From NCBI RefSeq assembly GCF_017848315.1, contig NZ_JAFKEC010000002.1, positions 124,001 through 188,000 on the forward strand: DNA of 64,000 nt, given 5' to 3'. The position numbers were made by a program, and so were the translations under genes. Origin of the DNA: Pseudomonas palmensis (lineage in GTDB: Bacteria > Pseudomonadota > Gammaproteobacteria > Pseudomonadales > Pseudomonadaceae). Below, piece by piece: positions 45,664 to 54,551 of the stretch. The notes below the pieces were generated by a model. The model had not been told where the DNA came from, did not search any database, and saw nothing but the letters and a program-made list of their open reading frames with translations. The number at the start of each line of letters is the position of its first letter. Within the stretch, counting starts at the first letter, position 1.

Positions 45664-46606
45664 GTTCCGCTCCTGACCATTCTGTGACATTTCGCTCGAT
45701 GTATATAGATAGTAGCTTGGCTATCGTAAGCGTGAAGAACTTATCTCGCTCCCAGTTAAACTGGCCTGCGCTACTACTGGTAAATACTAGCACGCCCAAT
45801 GGTTTTTTTCCATCATCATTGCCAAAGTAGTCTTTAACTGGGATTGAAAGGAATGATCTATATTTTTCTTTGTCTGAGGTGTCGCTCGTTGAGGAGTTGG
45901 CTAGCTCGGTGCTTTCAAAAATGTCATGACAAATCTTTGCTTCTTGTTGCACAAAGGCTAACCCAACGTGCCCATAGCCTGGCTTCCATCTTCGATTAGA
46001 TGTAGTCATCCTGTCATCATGCATACGCCAAATGATACACAGGTCTTTATCATCTTTATCATACAAATAGAGTGCCATGTTGTACATACTGTCACCAGTG
46101 AAACCGAACAATGGGGTTCTATGGTGTGCGAGATGTCCTAACATGGCCTCTAGGCCTTCTTGCGAGTCCTCCCACTTTTTTACTAGTGGGTAGTCTTTAG
46201 GCTTTCTGTTGATTTCGGATATTATGGACTCTAGTTCCAGTGTTATAAGGTAAATAACACTTTGCTGGGTTGTGGCGGCAAGATAAAGCTCTTTGGCTTT
46301 TGGGATGACATCCTTTTTAAGATGCTCATTCTCATCTGAAATGTTGTCGATCTCGATGGAGTTTATGTGCCTTGATCCGCCCCTGTATAATATAAGTGCC
46401 AGGATCAAGTGGGCTACGACAGCAATGACTGCAAAACCGCCCTCTAGAAACGTAAATTTGTTGTCGGTGGAGAAAAGTTTGCTAATGCATAAGCCTATTA
46501 TGATTGGAGATATTAGAGTCATCCACATGCTTGCAAAAATTATTGAAATTGCAACTATGTTTGACTCGATCAACTTATTTTTTAGGTTTAGTTGTCGTAG
46601 GTCCAT
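45650..46606 (-). CDS. Two-TM protein with GAF domain
   Basis: 318 aa. Two membrane segments (about residues 18-44 and 54-74) near the N-terminus, a short coiled linker (DENEHLKKDVIPKAKELYLA), then a C-terminal GAF-like sensor (GHVGLAFVQQEAKICHDIFE, FLSIPVKDY, LGVLVFTSS, FTLTIAKLLSIYIE). GAF domains bind nucleotides and other small ligands. The 2TM-plus-sensor plan resembles membrane effectors of nucleotide-signalled defence, but no cyclase is nearby. Overlaps a small partner gene; placed as cargo behind the integrase. Confidence 0.72.
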   Translation of the reverse strand: MDLRQLNLKNKLIESNIVAISIIFASMWMTLISPIIIGLCISKLFSTDNKFTFLEGGFAVIAVVAHLILALILYRGGSRHINSIEIDNISDENEHLKKDVIPKAKELYLAATTQQSVIYLITLELESIISEINRKPKDYPLVKKWEDSQEGLEAMLGHLAHHRTPLFGFTGDSMYNMALYLYDKDDKDLCIIWRMHDDRMTTSNRRWKPGYGHVGLAFVQQEAKICHDIFESTELANSSTSDTSDKEKYRSFLSIPVKDYFGNDDGKKPLGVLVFTSSSAGQFNWERDKFFTLTIAKLLSIYIERNVTEWSGAEHEQS

Positions 46607-46742
46607 CTCGAGCTCTCAAAATATTTTGCGCTGTATGCAAGATTCTAGTTCCATAGTCAAGACGTATCGCCACGTGACCCCGTAGATTTGCGCTACCTTC
46701 CCACCGCCCGTAGCCTACGCGACCTTTGTAGATCGCGTAGGC

Positions 46743-47465
46743 CATGCAGGCGAGGGCGACCACGGCATCAGCTCCTTGGGCACCTTGACCACGTTGGGGA
46801 ATTTTGAGGCAACCACGGCGCGGCGAGCGCTCGGCTCTGCGCTGGCGGATAGGGCGGTCTCAATGTGCTTCCAGAAGCTGCTGCCGCCAGGTGCATCGCT
46901 GATGTCGCGCAGAAGCGCATCACGTTCGGCCAACTGGGCGCGCAGGGTGTCGTTTTCGACTGCACCGCCTCGTGCGAATACCCCCGCTCAACCTCGCCAG
47001 CGGCGGGGTGGGTGTAGAGCGTGCGAACCTCGTATTCCTTCGGCATGGACAAGCAGATATCCAGGCCTTCGCCTCTTGCATCCTCCCAGCAGCAAGACCC
47101 GTGGGAACGAACGATGTGCACCGGCTCGCCCTGGTGTACCGCTGGAGCTGGTCGGGTGTAGAGGGGCCCCAGCTTGGCGATTTCGTCGAGGCATGCGTTT
47201 CAGCCCTTGCCAAAATGAAGTCCGGCACCCTCCGGATAGTCTTCACAGGCCCGCTCAGGCAACGACACCGGCTCGCCCTGGTGATGGGCCAGTTTCTCGT
47301 CAACTCGTGCATCCCGCAGAGCTTCCAACTCTTTGACTGCCGCGCGCAACATCTCAAGCTCTGACAATGGCCCATCCTGCTTCTGGGCGGCTGCATGCTC
47401 ATCCATCCAGCGCAACACGTCGTCGCTGGTTACTTCGGTGGGCTCGCGCAGCATGTAGAGCTTGT
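46743..47465 (-). pseudogene. Degraded prophage protein
   Basis: From MLREPTEVTSDDVLRWMDEH the frame runs to GLHFGKG and meets TGA at 47200 where the following text (NACLDEIAKLGPLYT) continues in the same frame; a Trp codon has become a stop. It goes on as VHIVRSHGSCCWEDARGEGL and YTHPAAGEVERGYSHEAVQ, then shifts frame into NDTLRAQLAERDALLRDISD. The repeated HQGEPV and YTxPA phrases are typical of Pseudomonas prophage early-region proteins of unknown role. Confidence 0.7.
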
Positions 47466-47502
47466 GCTGCTGGCAATACTTCCAACCTGGCGCCGCCTGA
47501 GC

Positions 47503-47721
47503 CTAGCAGGCTACCGATTGGCAAACTTGGGCGCCCGGCTGGGCGAGAAGTAGGCGCGTGCGGAACATTGCCTCATGACGGCGGATAGAAATGCGCTCCT
47601 TTGGCGCAGAGGGCTCGGCCATCAATTCCGCGTCAATGCGCGGCACGCTGACCATCTGTTCGGTGTTACTCGTCGGTTTTCTGTGGGCATGGGGATACCT
47701 CGCCGGATCGGCTACAGTCAT
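47503..47721 (-). CDS. Possible prophage hypothetical protein
   Basis: Up to 72 aa; the part from MVSVPRIDAELMAEPSAPKE on looks like phage-type sequence. It precedes the degraded phage gene on the same strand. No domain, weak start. May itself be a fragment. Confidence 0.3.
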   Translation of the reverse strand: MTVADPARYPHAHRKPTSNTEQMVSVPRIDAELMAEPSAPKERISIRRHEAMFRTRLLLAQPGAQVCQSVAC

Positions 47722-47745
47722 TAGCTCATTAAGGAGGACTTAAAT

Positions 47746-47979
47746 ATGGAATGCTTTATCTGCCAGGCCAAATCAACAAAGCTTGATCCGACTGGTGATC
47801 ATCAGCGGTTGGCGTGCCCTGAATGCGGCGAATACAAGATCAGCAACACCGCGCTTGATCTCATGAAGAAAAACAAGTTGAGGTTCAACGTCGACATTGC
47901 AAGGGATTGGTTACGCAGGCACCAAGGAAGCGGTGAAATTCCGCTCATCAATGACATAATCGCTGGCAACTTGGTCTAA
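47746..47979 (+). CDS. Small zinc-ribbon protein
   Basis: 77 aa with AAGGAGGACTTAAAT before the ATG. Two CxxC pairs (CFICQ and CPECGEYK) make a zinc ribbon; the C-terminus is helical (RFNVDIARDWLRRHQGSGEI). Orientation is opposite to the surrounding phage remnants, so it is probably a cargo gene. Its stop codon overlaps that of the convergent methyltransferase remnant. Function unknown. Confidence 0.65.
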   Translation: MECFICQAKSTKLDPTGDHQRLACPECGEYKISNTALDLMKKNKLRFNVDIARDWLRRHQGSGEIPLINDIIAGNLV

Positions 47980-48897
47980 GCCGCTTTCAGCATGGCTTCA
48001 ATCACCAGCTGGCCTGCAAGTGGTGGAACTGCGTTGCCCGCCATGTGCATGGTCAGCCGGTGGTTGTCCGGGCGCAGGATGTCGATCGGGAATGACATCG
48101 CGGCCAGACCCTCGTCAGCACTGAGCATCCGCATCCGGTTGCCACCGACCAGCGCCCAGCGATCCACAGTGGCAATCGTGACGATCGGCCGATTGATGTC
48201 CCGGCCTGGCGTGCCGGAGCCTTTGCCGTAGTAGGGCATGATGAACCTATCGCCGAACCGCGCTCGGCCATTGCGTACCCGGTCGAGCGTGGCCTGGGCC
48301 CGACCTGGCTTCTCGATTTGTGAGCAGCGCCCGGCATCGAAGTCGAGGAAGCTGCTGGCCGGCACATGCCGATCCTGCGGTAGCTGAAGCATCAGCGGCA
48401 GCCTTGCTGCGGGTCAGCACCATGAACAGGCGTACGCGATGCATGTGGCATGCCTAGGTCGGCGCAGTCCACGATGTGCGGTGCCGCCTGATATCCCAGC
48501 GCTTGAACCGCCTGTAGCCAGGCCGGGTAGAGCACCCAGTCGGTGAACTCCGGTACGTTCTCGATCACTGCCGCCTGCGGCCGGTGGAATTCCAGAGCCG
48601 GTACCGGCGCCCATGTCGAGCGAGAGGCGTCATGCTCGGGGTTCCCTGACTTCTTGCCGCGGGCCTTGGCGTTGCCCTGGCAGCAGGGCGAGGCGAGTAG
48701 GATGTCGTGCGCCAGCACCTGCTCCCAGCGCGCCTGGTGAAGGTCCTGGCAAACGTGCTGCGTCTCGGGTGGTTGGCGCTGTGCCACTCAACGGCCACAG
48801 GCCAGTGGTTTGCCGCCCAGAGAACCTGGACACCTGCGGCGCGCGCGCTGGTGCTCCATCCCCAGAGGCCGGCGAACAGGTCGATTGCTGTGGTCAT
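47976..48897 (-). pseudogene. C5 cytosine DNA methyltransferase, three frameshifts
   Basis: Motifs are all present but spread over shifting frames: MTTAIDLFAGLWGWSTSARA (motif I), LLASPCCQGNA (PC motif IV), AVIENVPEF (ENV motif VI), then RLFMVLTRS, and finally GNAVPPLAGQLVIEAML (motif X). Frame changes occur near 48795, 48430 and 48385. The gene is inactive unless these are sequencing errors. Prophage methyltransferases of this type protect phage DNA from restriction. Confidence 0.85.
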
Positions 48898-48958
48898 GGG
48901 GATACCTGAAAAAACTGGGCTGTGGGATAGTCGGAAGTTTCTACTTTCAGGAAAGAGC

Positions 48959-49540
48959 ATGAAGTTAGAAAAAACGCAGACGGAGAGCCCTCACAGACTG
49001 ACAGTCGACCAGCATGTGTTCCCAAAGTCGGGGATACGGCGCTTCTGCAATCCTGAAGGTGCTGTTCAAGTGTTCAGTAGAAAACTGGGGAAGGCTCTCC
49101 ATTTGGCTCCAGGAAATCCATTTTTTTTGCGTGAACGGGTGCGGGACCAGAGTGCCGAGACTGGAATTGCAAAGCAGACTGAAGACTGCTTCGGGTCCTT
49201 GGTTGACGGAATCCTATCCGGAACCGTAAAAACTATTGGAGTTTTGGAGAAGCGCGTTGTGGAAGAGTTCTTCAGTCTCTGGAGAACTCGGCAATAAGTT
49301 TAAGATGGAGGGCCTGCCAGATATTAACTTTCCAGAGTTGAGGGGCGATCACCTTACGAAAAACGAACAGGAAATTCTCGAAAGCAAGCATGTTACATTC
49401 ATTTTGGACGGAATCATGCCTGGCAGATTCGCTGCAAGTGTGCAGTTGTTGGGCTTCTACAATCGATTCTCTATAGACAATCGACGGATGCAATGGGCGA
49501 TAGTTCGGGCGGAACAAGGTACTGCGGGGCATCGAACATT
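48959..49540 (+). pseudogene. DUF4238-like gene with a frameshift
   Basis: The first frame (ATG 48959) reads HRLTVDQHVFPKSGIRRFCN, which matches the DUF4238 N-terminus (xxQHxxPKxxLRxF), and stops at 49297. A second frame continues as KMEGLPDINFPELRGDHLTK and FILDGIMPGRFAASVQLLGF. One base lost near 49290 explains the break. Inserted, with opposite orientation, in a minus-strand phage gene. DUF4238 genes are often found near defence genes; role unknown. Confidence 0.6.
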
Positions 49541-49732
49541 TGGCTCGATTGCTTCACCTTTTCGCCGGCCATGATCGCTGCGGCGCGCTGTTCAACGGCC
49601 TCATTCCACTCGGCAAGGGTGAGCCCAAGGGGGGGGGGCGACTTTCCCGCTTGGCCTGGTCGTCTCGCTGATCTTCCTGGCCTCAGCCAGCGCTACGTCG
49701 GCGGTCATGCCGAAGACTGCGAATGTGCTCAT
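49520..49732 (-). pseudogene. Prophage hypothetical gene with G10/C10 tract
   Basis: Starts MSTFAVFGMTADVALAEARK at 49732. The frame then enters a run of ten C (ten G on the plus strand at about 49629-49638) and goes out of frame; the expected continuation LTLAEWNEAVEQRAAAIMAG and QSSQMFDAPQYLV lies one frame away. The 3' end is replaced by the DUF4238 fragment. A tract of nine or twelve would restore the frame. Confidence 0.7.
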
Positions 49733-49878
49733 AGTTCACTCCAGCGGGCAGCGCCCCGCCAAGACAATAGGTTTTTGAGGATTTGGCATTAAGATCGGCT
49801 GAGTAGATATGCCGGGATGATGGCCAAACGCCACCCGGTTCTGTATATTTACTGAAACTAAATTTGGATGTTCGAAAA

Positions 49879-50754
49879 GTGACCAAAGAACGACCCGCTA
49901 AGTCCGCTGAGACTGGAGCGCAGATTCAAAAGAACAAGAATTGTTTTATAGTTACACCTATTGGTTCGAGCGAGTCTTCAATTCGCAGAGCGGCTGATGG
50001 CCTTATTAGCTCTGTGCTTAAGCCCCTACTTGCTGAGATGGCTTTTGATGTCCACGTCGCACACGAAATATCTTTAACCGGCTCAATTACTCGGCAAGTC
50101 GTTGAGCATATCCTCACTGCTGAGTTAGTAATTGCAAATTTGTCTGAGCTTAATCCGAATGTGATGTACGAGCTGGCCGTCAGGCACTGCACGGGGCTTC
50201 CGGTCGTAGCAATCGCTGAAAGTGGCACTAAGCTACCGTTTGACATTTCAGATGAAAGAACCGTGTTTTACACGAACGATATGCGTGGAGTATTTGAGTT
50301 GACTCCGGCGTTGCGTATTGCAATTGAAGGTGCGATGGTGCGCACCGATTCAGATAATCCTGTGACCCGAGTGAGAAAAAATCGAGTATTGCTTGAGTCG
50401 CTTGATCAGGGCGATGCGAAAACAATACTTATTGAGCGCCTTGATAATATCGAATCGTTGTTGGGCGATTTAAGGTTCGCGGGGGATAAGTTTGATAGGT
50501 TGACCCGAAAGAATCATAAGCTTATGCTGGTTGTTGAGTCGGGAGAGGCTGTAGATAGATTCAAAAACTCGTTGATGAGAGCGCACCCTAACTGCTTGAT
50601 AAGGGATCGAGCGGGATCTCATCATAAGTCTGGAACTGTATTTAGCTCTTGCGTGAATCTTTCTATTGAAACGCCTGATGGAATCGACTCAGGTGTTATT
50701 CTCGACCTATGTCATCAAGTTAATCTTAAAGTTCTTGACCTTATAGCGATATGA
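49879..50754 (+). CDS. TIR/deoxyribosyltransferase-like nucleotide-binding protein
   Basis: About 291 aa from the GTG at 49879 (TTG at 49864 possible; neither has a good ribosome-binding site). The N-terminal domain has CFIVTPIGSSESSIRRAADG, then HILTAELVIANLSELNPNVM followed by YELAVRH, the pattern of the nucleoside 2-deoxyribosyltransferase-like/TIR-like family that recurs in defence islands; NPNVMYELAVRH carries the catalytic-type Glu. The C-terminal 150 residues are unassigned. A/T-rich codon use differs from the flanking phage genes, indicating a separate cargo gene. Confidence 0.75.
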   Translation: MTKERPAKSAETGAQIQKNKNCFIVTPIGSSESSIRRAADGLISSVLKPLLAEMAFDVHVAHEISLTGSITRQVVEHILTAELVIANLSELNPNVMYELAVRHCTGLPVVAIAESGTKLPFDISDERTVFYTNDMRGVFELTPALRIAIEGAMVRTDSDNPVTRVRKNRVLLESLDQGDAKTILIERLDNIESLLGDLRFAGDKFDRLTRKNHKLMLVVESGEAVDRFKNSLMRAHPNCLIRDRAGSHHKSGTVFSSCVNLSIETPDGIDSGVILDLCHQVNLKVLDLIAI

Positions 50755-50905
50755 TATGTTGCATCGCATTCTAAGGGGACACCCAAAGGATGAGGCTGTA
50801 GAATCCTCGACAGTGCCGCTTTACGAGCAACTCCGCGTGTGCTGACAATTTCGTCGCCAGGATCGCGTCTTAGCTCGGCGACGCTGGCTTCTTCAAACTG
50901 ACGTG

Positions 50906-51181
50906 CTAGTTTTTTAGATATCTTAAAGCTGGCGCGTCAGGCTTTTTCAGGCGGCGCGCTTGCTCTCGATGGTCAACAGCAATGAACGCCCAGTGCAGGT
51001 CCTGCAGCAGCTCCTGCAACTGGGTGTAACCGTGAGCTTTCATCGCCTTGGCCATGTCGGCACGCGTCCCAGCAGCTGACTCCACTGGCAAGATCTCTAA
51101 CTCCCGGCGCTCGGCCTCGGCCTTTTTCCTCTCGCGGTAATCCGCTGAGTGCTTCGCTGAACCCGTCTTCTTCTCGGCCAT
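50906..51181 (-). CDS. Prophage hypothetical protein
   Basis: 91 aa with a very good ribosome-binding site (TTAGGAGGTACC). The N-terminus MAEKKTGSAKHSADYRERKK is basic; the rest (GTRADMAKAMKAHGYTQLQE) resembles a short DNA-binding or ribbon-helix-like protein as found in Pseudomonas prophage early regions. No certain function. Confidence 0.7.
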   Translation of the reverse strand: MAEKKTGSAKHSADYRERKKAEAERRELEILPVESAAGTRADMAKAMKAHGYTQLQELLQDLHWAFIAVDHREQARRLKKPDAPALRYLKN

Positions 51182-51265
51182 GGCCGGTACCTCCTAAGCC
51201 GCTGGGCGACAAAGTGATCTGCTGCTGGCGCCAGCCGTGCCGTGCGCGGTTGAGTACTCGCCGGA

Positions 51266-51577
51266 TCATGCCGACCCGCCGAGGATGATGCTGTTCTCTT
51301 GGGCGATCAGCCTGATGCGCGTGTGGCTGGTCTGCATCGCCTCGCCGATCTCCTGAGCATTCAAGCCCTGGGCTGCCAACTCGCGCACCATGGGCGCCGC
51401 TGCGTCACGCGCGGCGCGCTGCTTGCGCTGGTGCGTCTTCATGCCGCAGCATTCGCCGCTCACGCCGGAAGGGATCACTACGGGGCGCCGGCCTGCCGCG
51501 AAGAACTGATCGATCTGCGCGCTGAGGACGGCCTTTACTTGCAGCCGTGGGCCGGGAATAGGGCTGCCGATGTTCAT
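51266..51577 (-). CDS. Prophage HTH-containing protein
   Basis: 103 aa. The C-terminal half (APMVRELAAQGLNAQEIGEA, then MQTSHTRIRLIAQE) has the shape of a helix-turn-helix. AAGGCGGG precedes the ATG. Overlaps the gene at 51405-51827 by 170 nt in another frame, so one of the two boundaries must be wrong or a frameshift lies upstream. Probably a prophage regulator. Confidence 0.6.
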   Translation of the reverse strand: MNIGSPIPGPRLQVKAVLSAQIDQFFAAGRRPVVIPSGVSGECCGMKTHQRKQRAARDAAAPMVRELAAQGLNAQEIGEAMQTSHTRIRLIAQENSIILGGSA

Positions 51578-51827
51578 TGGCGACCCGCCTTGCGATCAGC
51601 GCCTGGGCGGGGTTGACCGCGACCTTGTAGTTGAAGCAGAACACCCGAGTCTTGCCGGTGGAGCGCTCGATGATGTGGTAGGCCTTGTCCTTGGCGACGA
51701 GCTGGTAGCGCACTGACTGGGCCGGCGCGGTTAGGCCGAGAATGACGTGCAGGTTTGCCGGCGGCAGGGTGGTTCGGGCACGCATCGCGGCCAGGCCGTC
51801 GACGTGCTGCTGCATGGAAGGGTGCAT
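51405..51827 (-). CDS. Prophage hypothetical protein
   Basis: Start at 51827 (GGAGCTCTCC upstream; MHPSMQQHVDGLAAMRARTT). Residues up to about 85 (LVAKDKAYHIIERSTGKTRV, FCFNYKVAVNPAQALIARRV) look coding; beyond that the sequence becomes Arg/Pro-rich and overlaps the next gene, so the natural protein probably ends near residue 85 and the tail may be due to a lost stop or frameshift. Confidence 0.55.
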   Translation of the reverse strand: MHPSMQQHVDGLAAMRARTTLPPANLHVILGLTAPAQSVRYQLVAKDKAYHIIERSTGKTRVFCFNYKVAVNPAQALIARRVANEHRQPYSRPTAASKGRPQRADRSVLRGRPAPRSDPFRRERRMLRHEDAPAQAARRA

Positions 51828-51939
51828 GGAGAGCTCCAAGGGACGGGCAAGAAAAAGCCGGCGTACCGGGCTCGCTCAGTAAGTACCACCTCACGTGAGC
51901 TACCGAGGCCGCATGTGGCGGTCCGGCAAGGGCTGGCGG

Positions 51940-52161
51940 TTACATGGCGGCATCCTCCGTTGTTCGCCGCTGGGAAGGCAGCGGCCACCTATGAGTGCAG
52001 TTCGTAGGCCTCGGCGCGGCGCAGCACGCGAACTTGGGCAATGCGTCGTTCAGGGGCCGGCGGTCGCGCCGCATTGAGTTGCCGCCACCAGCAGAAAGTG
52101 AGTGCATGGCGATCAATGCGACGATCACGAAGCACATCGGGCTGATGATCTGGCGCTTCAT
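51940..52161 (-). CDS. Small prophage protein with N-terminal hydrophobic segment
   Basis: 73 aa. Its ATG overlaps the stop of the LuxR-type gene (ATGA), so it is translationally coupled. Residues 4-22 (QIISPMCFVIVALIAMHSLS) form a signal-like or membrane segment. The remainder is basic with a CC pair. Function unknown. Confidence 0.5.
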   Translation of the reverse strand: MKRQIISPMCFVIVALIAMHSLSAGGGNSMRRDRRPLNDALPKFACCAAPRPTNCTHRWPLPSQRRTTEDAAM

Positions 52162-52376
52162 GCCTCAGCGACCATCGCGGCGCGGCGCTGCACGCCGAGC
52201 TTGAACATCGCCGCCGACAGCCGCTTCGTGACCGTGCCCGGTGCAATGTCGATTGAGCGGGCGATCTCTTTCGCGGTCATGCCCTGGGCAACAGCGAGCA
52301 GGCAATGAAGCTCGCGCTGGGCCAGGCCGCGCCCGAGTTGACCTTTCCGCTGTCCGCTAACGATTGTCGATTCCAT
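52158..52376 (-). CDS. LuxR/GerE-type HTH regulator, prophage-borne
   Basis: 72 aa consisting almost only of a GerE HTH: LAQRELHCLLAVAQGMTAKE, then IARSIDIAPGTVTKRLSAAM followed by FKLGV. GAGGCATTC precedes the ATG. Single-domain regulators of this type occur in Pseudomonas prophages at the start of an early operon, which fits its place as the first gene of the minus-strand set. Confidence 0.8.
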   Translation of the reverse strand: MESTIVSGQRKGQLGRGLAQRELHCLLAVAQGMTAKEIARSIDIAPGTVTKRLSAAMFKLGVQRRAAMVAEA

Positions 52377-52541
52377 GAATGCCTCGATGGGGGCTGCATG
52401 ACGCTGGCCGTGGTGAAACCACCCAAGGTAGGGCGAAAGTCGAGCCAGCTCAGTTCAGTAGTAGCGAATTGATTCCGCGCCCTGACAAAACCACCCCAAA
52501 TGCTTTAACCTACTTACTGACGGCAGCCAAGGATGAGTGGA

Positions 52542-53483
52542 ATGTCAACGCTTATAACTAGCGCGGAAGATCTTAAGGAGCGTGAGAATTACCGAGAGTT
52601 TCTAGACTTCGGCGAAAACAGCGGAAGAGAACTTCTCGATATACTCGGTGATTATGCGTTTCCTGATACGAAGATGATTCAGTGCGGCATTCAAGGCTGC
52701 CGCACTCCGCATATGCGGGGGTTTCTGGTTTTAACCACTGATGGACTGGAAACTAATATAGGTAACGTTTGCGGCAAAAAGCATCTTGGCGAAAGCTTCA
52801 AAGTTAAGAAGGCAATATTTGTTCAGAAGCAAAATGAAATACGCAACGTTTCATTGATTCTTGATCTTAAAGAAAAAATCGAACTCGTTCGTCCTAAACT
52901 TGAGGACTTGCACGTAAGAGCTAACACGGTCGTTAAGCTGAAAATGATATGTAACAAAGCCCATGTCCAGTTAGCAAGATTGATTGTCGAGCGTGCAAAA
53001 CTCGACAAGCCGGCCCTGACCAAGCCGGTGCCAATGAGTAAGGCTGAAGCAAAAGGCTTGCATTTTCATGAGGCCAAAGAGGATGAAAGAGGCGAGGTGG
53101 AACCATTTGAAAAATGGTTTGATCGCCGGCGGCCCACGAAAGTTGTACAGGTTGCTTCCTTGGAAGGACTACTCTTTTGGAGGTTCGATCTGCATCAAAT
53201 TTTCAGGCAGGATGTCCTGAATAAAGTTTCGGAGTTAGACAGGCTTGACGATCAATCACTCTCGGGATCTTCGTCTTTATTCAAGCGTGAATTTGCAAGG
53301 TGGGGGCAAGGATTAGATCACAAGCTTGCTACTATTGAAGAAGTAGTTAAAGCAGGAGAGAGGTTTTTCGCTTTAGTTAATATTGAAAGTCTTATTCTTC
53401 TTGAGCCTGAGTTGGATAAAGGCTCTAGGCCATTGTTGCGTTATGCACTTGAATCGATAAAAAAGACGATCAAGGCGGGCTGA
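52542..53483 (+). CDS. Hypothetical protein with Cys/His zinc-finger-like N-terminus
   Basis: 313 aa from the ATG at 52542 (AAGGA at a good distance; ATG at 52533 is closer to it). The segment IQCGIQGCRTPHMRGFLVLT, then GNVCGKKHLGESF, holds C-x4-C, H and C-x-x-x-H, a likely metal site. The remainder is long helices with coiled-coil character. A/T-rich compared with the phage genes and oppositely oriented, so probably cargo. No family recognised. Confidence 0.65.
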   Translation: MSTLITSAEDLKERENYREFLDFGENSGRELLDILGDYAFPDTKMIQCGIQGCRTPHMRGFLVLTTDGLETNIGNVCGKKHLGESFKVKKAIFVQKQNEIRNVSLILDLKEKIELVRPKLEDLHVRANTVVKLKMICNKAHVQLARLIVERAKLDKPALTKPVPMSKAEAKGLHFHEAKEDERGEVEPFEKWFDRRRPTKVVQVASLEGLLFWRFDLHQIFRQDVLNKVSELDRLDDQSLSGSSSLFKREFARWGQGLDHKLATIEEVVKAGERFFALVNIESLILLEPELDKGSRPLLRYALESIKKTIKAG

Positions 53484-53582
53484 GTTTTAGAGTGGGGTTG
53501 ATCGCGGCTAGCCGCATAAGAAGTGCGGTGTCGGTCTGATCAACCTCACATGGGCGGGAGTGCCCCGCCCATGTGAAAGGCT

Positions 53583-54164
53583 TTATATAAGTCCTTTGTC
53601 CTTCAGCTCACGCTGGACACGACGTTCGATCTTGGCGATTGGTGGGTTTTCGACAACCTTGGATTGCTGTCTGAAGAGCGACGGGAATCTGGACTTGGCC
53701 ATGTCCACAGGCACCAAGGCGAACGAGCCCCATTTCAACTGCCAAGCGTGAAACTCCGCTTCAGTCTCGATGACGTACAGCGGTTCATCAAAAATCTCGC
53801 GGAAGTCCATGGCGCTCAGCGTGCCATGACCGGGAGTCGGCACTCGCACCTCGCGTCCGCGCTTGTCCCAGCCAATGAAGTACGAGTCAAAGCCGACTGA
53901 CGTCCACGTGCAATCATTCAGGCGCACGTGGTCGACGCCTTCCTTCGGCAGTCGCAGGGCACAGATTTTCTGCATCAGACCCATGTAGAAATGACCGATG
54001 CGATCGGATGGGGCGGTTTTGACGCAACCTTTAAAGTGGTTGTAGTCCTCATACCCCAAGCGTTTGGCTAGGTAGTTGAGGTACTGAGTGTGCTTAAGCT
54101 TTGGCGCATCCGCCACCTTCGTGTCTTTGAAGGTTTCCAGGATGGATTCAGCAGAAAAACTCAT
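53583..54164 (-). CDS. Hypothetical protein, paralogue of 40582-41130
   Basis: 193 aa. N-terminal helical module (LKHTQYLNYLAKRLGYEDYN, HFKGC) and a beta-rich half with FIGWDKRGREVRVPTPGHGT and PLYVIETEAEFHAWQLKWGS. The shared blocks GWxxxGxExRVP and LYVIETxxxxxxWxLxWxxxAL tie it to the 182-aa protein at 40582. The two lie on different sides of the attachment site, which suggests movement or duplication between islands. Confidence 0.68.
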   Translation of the reverse strand: MSFSAESILETFKDTKVADAPKLKHTQYLNYLAKRLGYEDYNHFKGCVKTAPSDRIGHFYMGLMQKICALRLPKEGVDHVRLNDCTWTSVGFDSYFIGWDKRGREVRVPTPGHGTLSAMDFREIFDEPLYVIETEAEFHAWQLKWGSFALVPVDMAKSRFPSLFRQQSKVVENPPIAKIERRVQRELKDKGLI

Positions 54165-54551
54165 GACATTAGCTCCACTGTCATGGCCGTATAAGCACCT
54201 TAGAGATTAGACCTTTGCAGATCTGACGCGCTTTGCTGGGCTTGCTGCGAGCCGGGCTGGCCACGGGAGTAATGTGGTTGGCGGCTACTGCACCGTACTT
54301 TCCCACGCAGCAGGGCGGCGTACGGTGACCTGGGCTCCAGGCCCTGATCTGCAGAATAGCAATTGTCAGATTTCATGTGCAAGCGCTCTAGCTGAACCCA
54401 TCATCCTCTGAATCTACGCATGCCTGTAGGAGATGTGCGTGTTTGTTCTTGTGTTAGCTTGCAGCATTCTCCGTTCGTCATGGCACAATGCCGCGCCTTG
54501 GGCTTCTGCCTCAACGGGTGAGCGGGCTCTGATGGCAGACGGGTAGGGAAG
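54165..54551. other. Intergenic stretch, no gene recognised
   Basis: Small minus-strand frames at 54200-54382 and 54401-54640 have no recognisable family. The end of the stretch carries the promoter and AGGGAAG ribosome-binding site of the next gene. Confidence 0.4.

Noticed and set aside
50973-51269. 98-aa minus frame starting with an ATGA overlap after the gene at 51266
   Set aside because: The coupling is tempting, but most of the frame overlaps the better supported gene at 50906-51181, which has an excellent ribosome-binding site. Only the first 30 residues could be real.
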